7,287 nucleotides of DNA from contig JBEKZL010000322.1 of assembly GCA_049509915.1 (NCBI GenBank), forward strand, positions 1-7,287, read 5' to 3'. Every line of letters begins with the position of its first letter. The first letter of the stretch is position 1. The notes under the pieces were generated by a model, which saw only the letters and a list, made by a program, of their open reading frames with translations, ran no database searches and was not told the origin of the DNA. This document shows positions 1 to 4,724 of the stretch, one piece after another. The translations under genes and the position numbers were made by a program. Source of the stretch: JBEKYD01 sp049509915. GTDB lineage: Bacteria > Acidobacteriota > Terriglobia > Bryobacterales > Bryobacteraceae.

Positions 1-11
1 ACTAGAACATT

Positions 12-773
12 ATGAGACCGCTGACCTTTTGTCCTGACTCCCTGCGAAAAATGCTGCACCATAACAAAATCGCAACCCTTCCCGATCTGAAACGTGCGCT
101 GGGCACCAACGTTGACCTTACCGTGTTTCGAAAGCTCAAAGAACTCGACTACCTGACCAGCTACTCTCATGGCGGCCGTTTCTACACTCTTCGCGAGATC
201 GCCCGTTTCGCTACCGATGGTCTTTGGTCCTGCGAGGCAGCATGGTTTTCCCGCTATGGCACCCTGCTGGCCACCGCCGAGGCGTTCGTCGGTAGTTCGG
301 TCGCGGGATATTTTGCGGAAGAACTGTCCGCGATCTTGCATGTTGGAGCGCAAGATGTCTTACGCCACCTCGTGCAGCAGAAGAGGATCGCCCGCGAGTT
401 GATCTCCGGCCTGTTCCTCTATACTTCCACCGATCCCGCGATCCGTCAGCGCCAACGTCTAACCCGTCGTGGCAACCAGTCGGTCCCCACGGTTGTCGAT
501 GCCTCTCGTCTGGAAGTGTCCCCCGATGAAATGAAAGCCGCCATCATCTTGTTCCACAGTCTGCTGGACGAGCAGCAGCGCCGTTTATACGCCGGTCTGG
601 AATCCATGAAACTCGGCCACGGCGGCGACAGCATGCTGGCCGAAGTTCTTGGCCTCGATCCGCACACCATCGCCCGCGGTCGCCGGCAGTTGCTGGATCA
701 GGATGTCGCTGTCGGTCGGATCCGACACGCTGGTGCCGGGCGCAAGCCGGTGGAAAAAAAACGCCCGAAGTAA
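12..773 (+). CDS. ISAzo13-like element ORF A: winged-helix N-terminus plus transposase N-terminal HTH region
   Basis: A 253-residue frame. Residues ~1-150 look like a winged-helix DNA-binding segment: a start resembling regulators that read 'TLPDLKRALG', then 'VFRKLKELDYLTSYSHGGRF' and a run of helices. Residues ~170-245 ('SPDEMKAAIILFHSLLDEQQ', then 'LGHGGDSMLAEVLGLDPHTI' and 'GAGRKPVEKK') resemble the N-terminal helical/HTH region of ISAzo13 transposases. The frame stops with TAA at 771-773, ten bases after an A8 run, and the DDE domain continues in the -1 frame. A product of this ORF alone would have DNA-binding parts but no catalytic core, so it could act as a regulator of transposition; that role is inferred. 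The frame itself shows no internal damage. No convincing Shine-Dalgarno is visible in the 11 bases upstream. Confidence 0.7.
   Translation: MRPLTFCPDSLRKMLHHNKIATLPDLKRALGTNVDLTVFRKLKELDYLTSYSHGGRFYTLREIARFATDGLWSCEAAWFSRYGTLLATAEAFVGSSVAGYFAEELSAILHVGAQDVLRHLVQQKRIARELISGLFLYTSTDPAIRQRQRLTRRGNQSVPTVVDASRLEVSPDEMKAAIILFHSLLDEQQRRLYAGLESMKLGHGGDSMLAEVLGLDPHTIARGRRQLLDQDVAVGRIRHAGAGRKPVEKKRPK
755..761 (+). promoter_or_regulatory. Candidate programmed -1 frameshift site (A AAA AAA)
   Basis: The eight As at 754-761 sit in the zero frame as GAA AAA AAA. Slipping back one base at 755-761 joins ORF A to the DDE frame and reads '...RKPVEKK' then 'TPEVIEAIEILLEHDTAGDP', which is continuous with ISAzo13-family transposases as I recall them. 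A AAA AAA is a well-known heptamer for -1 slippage in IS elements. No downstream stem-loop was modelled. The alternative is that the A run gained or lost a base by mutation or sequencing error. Confidence 0.5.
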
Positions 774-1706
774 TCGAGGCTATCGAAATTCTGCTGGAAC
801 ACGACACCGCAGGCGATCCGATCACCGGTATCCGCTGGACCCACAAGACCCCTGCCGGAATCGCCGAACTGTTGCGGCAACTCGATATCGACATCTCCCC
901 CAATACCGTGGCGCGGCCGCTACACGATAGGGACTTTTCTCTGCGTGTGAATCGCAAGGCCATGGCCACCGACTCCAGCCCGGACCGCGACCAGCAATTC
1001 CGTTACATCTCCTCGCTACGTACACGCTTTGAGCGCCAGGGGCTTCCCATCATCAGTGTCGATACCCAAAAACGAGAACTGGTCGGCAACTTCAAGAACA
1101 ATGGTGTGAAGTGGGACCGCACGCCAGTCCGCGTCAATGACCACGATTTCCGTTCCGATGCCATCGGCGTCGCCATCCCTTACGGTATCTATGACCTGCT
1201 GGCCAACCGAGGCTCGGTCTTCGTGGGCGTCTCGCATGACACGGCAGCCTTTGCTGTCCACTCCATCGCCGGGTGGTGGAAGCGCGACGGCGCTGAGCGC
1301 TACCGCCGCGGCCGGAAGTTGCTCATCCTGGCAGCTACTGGCGGCAGCAACAGTTACCGCACCGGCGCCTGGAAAACCGAACTTCAAAGCCAACTCTGCA
1401 ACAGCTTTGGGCTCACTGCAACCGTTGCCCATTACCCTACCGGCGCTTCCAAATGGAATCCGATCGAGCACCGCCTGTTTTCCGAAATCTCCAAAAATTG
1501 GGCCGCCGAACCTCTTGATAGCTACCCCAAAGTCCTCAACTTCATCCGCAATACCTGCACCCGAACCGGCCTCGCAGTCTCGGCCTATCTCGACCGCCGG
1601 AATTATCCAACCGGCACCGCACCCGATTCAGAGCAGGTTCGCAGCCTTTGCCTCAAACGCCATTCGATTTCTGCCAGCCTGGAATTATTCGATCGCTCCG
1701 ATGTGA
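761..1706 (+). pseudogene. ISAzo13-like transposase ORF B (DDE domain), inactivated
   Basis: This is the catalytic half of the transposase, reached from ORF A by a -1 shift at 755-761. Family landmarks run in order: 'SPNTVARPLHDRDFSLRVNR', 'IISVDTQKRELVGNF', 'VNDHDFRSDAIGVAIPYGIY', 'RGSVFVGVSHDTAAFAVHSI', 'YPTGASKWNPIEHRLFSEIS'. The first catalytic Asp (codon 1061-1063) and the Glu in 'NPIEHRLF' (1466-1468) are present. The second Asp, normally in an 'LADxGGSN'-like motif, is Ala here ('LAATGGSN', GCT at 1334-1336). One extra base at about 1664 shifts the frame. Reading past it restores the expected tail 'RFLPAWNYSIAPM' and a stop at 1704-1706, whereas the unshifted frame runs on to 1867 as junk. 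The substitution and the frameshift together make this copy very unlikely to be active. Confidence 0.78.
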
Positions 1707-1742
1707 ATCTATTGTTGCGTCAGCCCTTACCAACCACCGAGC

Positions 1743-2063
1743 ATCGACGCCCCGGTGCTTGCGGACATCGTTCGGCGCTTGGTCGATGCTTTTCGACCCG
1801 AAAGGATCTATCTGTTCGGCCCCATGGCCCACGGGGGGTGCTGGTCCCCACAGTAACTACGATCTGATGATCGTCATTCGAGACGATGCCACGTTGGAGT
1901 CGCGATCCGAGGATCTGGCGTACCGGGCTTTCCGGGCGGAACCGGAACCGCCGCCGACGTCCTGGTTTGGAGCCGAGATAACTTCGACAGGCAGTTGCAC
2001 TTGAAGGCTTCCTCGACATCAACGGTCATCCGTGAGGGGAAACTACTCTATGGATCAGGCTGA
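1743..2063 (+). pseudogene. MNT-type nucleotidyltransferase (antitoxin of an MNT/HEPN pair), frameshifted
   Basis: The minimal nucleotidyltransferase of HEPN/MNT toxin-antitoxin pairs transfers nucleotides to, and so silences, its HEPN partner. It is reconstructed here from three pieces. 1743-1838 gives 'IDAPVLADIVRRLVDAFRPE' then 'RIYLFGPMAHGG'. ~1837-1935 in the next frame gives 'GAGPHSNYDLMIVIRDDATL' then 'ESRSEDLAYRAFR'. 1938-2063, back in the first frame, gives 'GTGTAADVLVWSRDNFDRQL' then 'HLKAS...REGKLLYGSG'. The first shift fits an extra G in the G6 run at 1833-1838; the second fits one lost base near 1935. The catalytic pattern GS...DxD is degraded: the Ser is Pro (FGPM) and the first Asp is Asn (SNYD). 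No start codon is visible, and the 5' end abuts the IS. The stop at 2061-2063 overlaps the HEPN ATG at 2050, the usual coupling. Confidence 0.78.
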
Positions 2064-2184
2064 TCCTATCCTGTTGTCCAATACCAGGGAATGGCTGCGG
2101 CGTACGAAAGAGGATCTCGGCGTCGCAGCACTGGTGCTCACGGTTCCGTCGCCCCTGGTCCGACGAGCATTGTTCCACCGTCAG
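2050..2184 (+). pseudogene. HEPN-domain toxin, N-terminal half
   Basis: The ATG at 2050 overlaps the end of the MNT gene by 14 bases. The translation 'MDQADPILLSNTREWLRRTK' then 'EDLGVAALVLTVPSPLVRRA' and 'LFHRQ' matches the first helices of HEPN proteins, which in such pairs are commonly RNases. Family resemblance stops abruptly after Gln at 2182-2184, where the family continues QAxEK. Beyond this the + strand reads unrelated sequence, and the missing half is found on the opposite strand ending at 2474. The gene is therefore split, not simply truncated. The call is confident as a remnant; the toxin is certainly non-functional as written. Confidence 0.7.
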
Positions 2185-2285
2185 AATCAATCGATGCATC
2201 ACAGACACGAACCATCAGCCCACCAGCGATCCATCGGCTGCTCGAGTGAAGTGTTGGGCTTCCGGCCCTGTATTTCTCCTGTTGT

Positions 2286-2474
2286 TTACAGGGAGAACGC
2301 ACTCGGATACCGAAAGCGCACAGCGTATTTGGTCAGCACGGTGTGACGCGCCTGACAGCCGAAGCCAGAATGGAATCGAGGCGGACGCAAGATTCGCCCA
2401 GCTCTTCCAAATTGTGCACCTGTCGGAAAGCCGCATCATGCCCGGAAAGCCTTCTTTGTCTTTTCGACTGCTTG
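2286..2474 (-). pseudogene. HEPN-domain toxin, C-terminal half, inverted
   Basis: Read on the minus strand from 2474, this gives 'QAVEKTKKAFRA', then after a shift 'HDAAFRQVHNLEELGESCVR' and 'LDSILASAVRRVTP', then after a second shift 'LTKYAVRFRYPSAFSL' and a stop (TAA, 2288-2286). These are the middle and last blocks of HEPN proteins (QAxEKxxKAF, HxLEEL, RYP). The first shift equals a 5-base loss between KAFRA and HDAAF; the second is about two extra bases near 2340. The first conserved residue here (Q of QAVEK) is exactly the residue that should follow the last conserved residue of the + strand half (FHRQ). The spacing is in frame, implying inversion of about 2185-2474. Confidence 0.68.
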
Positions 2475-2596
2475 TCCGGCATTTCGACCAGGAATGTGAC
2501 GGGTACGAGGTGGATGGAGCCGACGAGGTGGACACGGTGCATGAGCTGGCCGAAACGGCACGAAAACAACTGATCGGCGCTTGACCCGCTTGACCG

Positions 2597-2683
2597 GTTT
2601 TCTACCCGGCACGAACGATCTACTTGAAGGCACTACTGACACACAAGGAGTACGACAGGGAGGAATGGAAGAAATGGGCATGA
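2597..2683 (+). pseudogene. higB: HigB-type toxin, C-terminal remnant
   Basis: An open stretch with no start gives 28 residues ending at TGA (2681-2683): 'VFYPARTIYLKALLTHKEYD' then 'REEWKKWA'. The block 'IYLKALLTHKEYDR' resembles the end of HigB-family mRNA interferases, where 'THxEYD' near the C-terminus is characteristic. The preceding in-frame codons are stops (2591-2593 and 2585 on), so the first roughly three quarters of the toxin is missing. The TGA overlaps the ATG of the next gene as ATGA, the normal higBA junction, which supports the assignment. Bases 2475-2596 show no recognisable HigB sequence. The toxin is lost. Confidence 0.65.
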
Positions 2684-3075
2684 CAACGCTGAATCCGACG
2701 AAACATGGCCGCCTTTGCGCCGCCGTCATCCCCAAAGTGATCGAGACGGTCGACGAGTTCGACCGCCTCGTGGACGTAATGGAATCCCTGGATCGGAAGC
2801 CGAAACCGACACCGGAAGAGGCGGCGCTGCGCGCACTTCTCGCAAAACTGATCCGAGACTACGATGATTCGCACTACCCATTGCCCGACCTTCCGGTTCA
2901 CAAAGTCATCGCCTTTCTGATGGACCAGCGCCATTTGCGCCAGGCGGACCTGCCATCCGTATTCGGCTCGCGAACTGTGGCCTCCGACGTATTGAACGGA
3001 AAAAGGGAGCCCAGCAAAGCCCACATTCGACGTCTCGCGGAATTTTTCCACGTCTCCCCCGAAGTGTTCCTATAG
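2680..3075 (+). CDS. higA: HigA-type antitoxin, HTH domain, intact
   Basis: A 131-residue HigA-like antitoxin that would bind HigB and repress its own operon. The N-terminal part ('VIETVDEFDRLVDVMESLDR', 'TPEEAALRALLAKLIRDYDD') is helical and typical of longer HigA proteins. The C-terminal half carries an XRE-type helix-turn-helix: 'LRQADLPSVFGSRTVASDVL' then 'NGKREPSKAHIRRLAEFFHV' and 'SPEVFL'. The start at 2680 was chosen because its ATG overlaps the stop of the HigB remnant (ATGA), and the GGGAGGA/GGAAGAA purine tract at 2658-2674 can serve as ribosome site. In-frame ATGs at 2665 and 2674 are alternatives. No lesion is seen. With its toxin reduced to a stub, this is an orphan antitoxin that may still act as a repressor. 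Confidence 0.85.
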   Translation: MTTLNPTKHGRLCAAVIPKVIETVDEFDRLVDVMESLDRKPKPTPEEAALRALLAKLIRDYDDSHYPLPDLPVHKVIAFLMDQRHLRQADLPSVFGSRTVASDVLNGKREPSKAHIRRLAEFFHVSPEVFL

Positions 3076-3278
3076 TTGAACACAGTGGACCCGTAGGCAA
3101 TTATAATTCGCGTCGCTGATCCGGGACCGGGGCGGGAAGGGACCGAAGCGACATGACAGGCCTGGTGCGACGTCGGCGGGTTTGGGCTTGATCGCTAATC
3201 CTTCTTCCGCCCGCGCCCGCCAGCCCGGCCTCCTGCCAGCAGTTTGCGTATTGGATTGGGTTAATTTTGGCCATGCCT
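3076..3278. other. Convergent intergenic gap
   Basis: About 200 bases separate the stop of HigA (+) from the stop of the XRE antitoxin (-). The stretch is GC-rich in its middle, with repeated GGGAC/GGCGGG and CCCGCGCCCGCC runs. I found no convincing gene, tRNA or strong intrinsic terminator in it. Reading frames crossing it on the minus strand have no family look and low-complexity Arg/Pro content, so they are not called. Confidence 0.5.
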
Positions 3279-3614
3279 TTATACGACGGCGTCGGTCCGT
3301 CCCCCTCCGGCGAATCGTTTGATGCGCACGGAGCCATCCGGGAAGCAGGCACGGATTTCGAGCGTGCCGCCCATAGCCTCGATAAATTTGGTTAAGGTGC
3401 TGATGTACATGTCCGTGCGACGTTCCATCTTGGAGATGCTCGCTTGCTTGATTCCCAGCAGATCCGCCATGCTCTCCTGCGTCAACTGGCGGGCCGCGCG
3501 CAGCTCATCGAGAGGCATTTCCCGGAGCATTCGCTCGGCTGCGGCGGCATTGGCCGCCTGGCGATCGGGAGACATCCGGGCTTGTAGTTCTTTGAAGTTT
3601 CGTGCCTTGGCCAT
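3279..3614 (-). CDS. XRE-family antitoxin (HigA-like), intact
   Basis: A 111-residue helix-turn-helix protein that would neutralise the upstream toxin and repress the shared promoter. 'FKELQARMSPDRQAANAAAA' then 'ERMLREMPLDELRAARQLTQ' leads into the HTH 'ESMADLLGIKQASISKMERR' and 'TDMYISTLTKFIEAMGGTLE'. This pattern is seen in antitoxins paired with Gp49/HigB-like toxins. Its ATG (3614-3612) lies one base after the ancestral stop of the toxin (3618-3616), so translation would be tightly coupled. The frame is complete and without odd residues. It is the second antitoxin in this window to remain intact beside a damaged toxin. Confidence 0.85.
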   Translation of the reverse strand: MAKARNFKELQARMSPDRQAANAAAAERMLREMPLDELRAARQLTQESMADLLGIKQASISKMERRTDMYISTLTKFIEAMGGTLEIRACFPDGSVRIKRFAGGGRTDAVV

Positions 3615-3615
3615 T

Positions 3616-3953
3616 CTAGTCTTTCTCCAGTTCCTTCAGGTGCTCTTCATACAGTCGGTCCGCGATGGGGACGAAGATCCGTACCAGCGGGCGCTGCCTG
3701 TCTTATCGCCGCCGATGAGCAGCACGGCATCGCGGTTCGGATCGAAGGCATACAGGACACGATATGGGCGACCCGAGTGTTGGATGCGCAATTCCCGCAT
3801 ATGGGAATGGACGCTGCCATCTATCCCAGAGCTATACGGGAACCGTAGGGTCGGGCCATAAGTCATCGGCATCCGCACCACGCGGTCTATCGAGTCCTGC
3901 TCTCCCGTGCTCAAGCCATTCCACCAGGCTTCGAATTCCACGGTGTAGAGCAC
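3616..3953 (-). pseudogene. RelE/HigB (phage Gp49-like) toxin, C-terminal frameshift
   Basis: A RelE-superfamily mRNA interferase in toxin-first order ahead of its XRE antitoxin. Read from a GTG at 3953, it gives 'VEFEAWWNGLSTGEQDSIDR', 'SGIDGSVHSHMRELRIQHSG' and 'RPYRVLYAFDPNRDAVLLIG' then 'GDKTGSARWY', closely matching the Gp49/HigB-like family. After Trp-Tyr the open frame ends in unrelated 'GSSSPSRTDCMKST' (stop at 3636). The other frame continues the family as 'RIFVPIADRLYEEHLKELEK' to a TAG at 3618-3616. One lost C within TGGTAC(C)GGATC, near 3679-3685, explains it. About 21 C-terminal residues are replaced by 14 wrong ones, so the toxin is probably dead or weakened. A one-base sequencing error is the alternative. 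An upstream start is possible, but none with ATG is close. Confidence 0.8.
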
Positions 3954-3967
3954 CTCAACCTGTGATA

Positions 3968-3996
3968 AGCATAGCTCTGGAGGAATATAGAGTCAA
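3968..3996 (-). promoter_or_regulatory. Sigma70-like promoter of the minus-strand toxin-antitoxin operon
   Basis: On the minus strand, TTGACT (3996-3991) is followed after exactly 17 bases by TATGCT (3973-3968). These match the -35 and -10 consensus at 5/6 and 4/6 positions. Transcription would start near 3961, about eight bases before the GTG of the toxin at 3953, giving a very short leader. No clear palindromic operator was found, though the XRE antitoxin is expected to bind nearby. Confidence 0.55.
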
Positions 3997-4185
3997 GGGA
4001 ATACCTTTAGGCGACTTGATGTTCCCGACTGCAAGGTCACCAGGGGCGTTGTCCCCCGGGGCGCAAGAGGCGCAAGCTGCGGGTTTGTCGGTTGGCTGGG
4101 CGCACAAGCTAAACGCGGGCCGCCTCAGTCACCAAGGCCCCGACGGCTCGTCCTCCCATTACACCCCTGCGCGGAGTGCGGCACG

Positions 4186-4422
4186 ATGCTCTGCGTGTGC
4201 TGCGATCAGTTCCACTGCAACGGATGCGGCCAGACGTTCTGCGTCGAGCACCTGGTGTCGGTCGGTGATGACAGCGAGACGCCTTTGCGCTGGCGTGGGC
4301 CTTGCGCCGCCGAATGCGAACCGGTGAGGTTGCCGGCGCCGATACCGCTGCAGGCCGAAGTTTGGGCGCCTTCGCACCTGGAGGCAGATCGAGGCGCACA
4401 TGCAAGAGTTGGGACGAGTTGA
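4186..4422 (+). CDS. Cys-rich putative zinc-binding protein, start and C-terminus doubtful
   Basis: The ATG-started frame gives 78 residues. Cysteine-rich coding starts earlier in the same frame (4162 on): 'HPCAECGTMLCVCCDQFHCN' then 'GCGQTFCVEHLVSVGDD'. The spacing CxxC...CxCC...CxxC...CxxH suggests one or two structural zinc sites, like small treble-clef or zinc-ribbon proteins. The frame is open back to a stop at 3988-3990 but has no ATG, GTG or TTG before 4186, so the true start seems lost. The tail after 'CAAECEPV' looks unlike the head. A neighbouring frame (4328-4438) reads 'RLRTWRQIEAHMQELGRVEL' then 'RSQ' and stops, a plausible helical C-terminus reached by a frameshift. Function is unknown. 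It sits first in the + strand phage-like cassette. Confidence 0.5.
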   Translation: MLCVCCDQFHCNGCGQTFCVEHLVSVGDDSETPLRWRGPCAAECEPVRLPAPIPLQAEVWAPSHLEADRGAHARVGTS

Positions 4423-4457
4423 ATTGAGGAGCCAGTGAGAAGAACAGGAGAAGACAG

Positions 4458-4505
4458 ATGAACGGAAGTCAATCGGCCAGAGCAGAAAAACGCGTAAAGA
4501 GATAG
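4458..4505 (+). CDS. Possible 15-residue leader peptide or mini-ORF
   Basis: MNGSQSARAEKRVKR is preceded by AGGAG (4446-4450) seven bases before its ATG. Its TAG stop (4503-4505) overlaps the AGGAG (4504-4508) that serves the next gene at 4515. The good ribosome site and the stop/Shine-Dalgarno overlap are what can be seen; the Lys/Arg-rich product has no recognised family. It may simply couple translation into the 4515 gene, or be a remnant. Confidence 0.3.
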   Translation: MNGSQSARAEKRVKR

Positions 4506-4514
4506 GAGAAAACC

Positions 4515-4721
4515 ATGAACGAAGTCGTGAAGTTTCCGATCAACACCCCGGTGGAAGTAACCCTGCAGTCCGAAGCAGGCAAGCATGTCGAGGGTCCCTA
4601 CGGCGAACAGGTGATGTTCTCACTCGTCGACAACCGAGTCATGTACGTGCCCCCCTATGTCGAGCAGCGATTCCAGGAGTTGGCCATTGGGGCCGGCGAG
4701 CCCCTATTGCTGTGCAAGTAG
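4515..4721 (+). pseudogene. Conserved phage/mobile-element protein (MNEVVKFP type), interrupted by in-frame TAG
   Basis: The frame has a clear ribosome site (AGGAG at 4504-4508, spacer six) and gives 68 residues: 'MNEVVKFPINTPVEVTLQSE', 'YGEQVMFSLVDNRVMYVPPY', 'VEQRFQELAIGAGEPLLLCK'. It then meets TAG at 4719-4721. The N-terminal part looks like a small beta-rich domain found in hypothetical proteins of environmental bacteria. As I recall them, relatives continue past the 'CK' as 'REVxxGNRxxxxWxVxR'. Here the codons after the TAG, in the same frame, read 'EVKHGNRNRTGWGVRRAPQQ', aligning without gaps. The TAG is therefore best read as a nonsense mutation inside one ancestral gene. Recoding is unlikely, because TAG also ends higA (3073-3075). 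Function is unknown; the context suggests a role in phage or plasmid DNA metabolism. Confidence 0.6.
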
Positions 4722-4724
4722 GAA

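Larger units (their letters stand above)
1..1726 (+). mobile_element. ISAzo13-like insertion sequence, decayed, left end probably outside the window
   Basis: This element carries two overlapping reading frames that together make an ISAzo13-type DDE transposase (12-773 and 761-1706). The left terminal inverted repeat was not found and may lie before base 1, as only 11 bases precede the first ATG. The right limit is estimated: transposase homology ends at the TGA at 1704-1706, and nucleotidyltransferase (MNT) homology begins near 1743 without a start codon. The IS end must therefore lie in about 1707-1742. This suggests the IS inserted into, or just upstream of, the 5' end of the MNT gene. The copy is probably immobile because the catalytic frame is damaged. 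The exact ends are not known. Confidence 0.7.

Noticed and set aside
2266..2293. Inverted repeat CCCTGTA/TACAGGG with a 14-base loop
   Set aside because: The short arms and long loop overlap the end of the inverted HEPN half. It is likely chance.
2246..2584. A 112-residue + strand frame ending in an acidic stretch
   Set aside because: Most of it lies antisense to the inverted HEPN half, and the remainder (2475-2584) resembles nothing I recognise.
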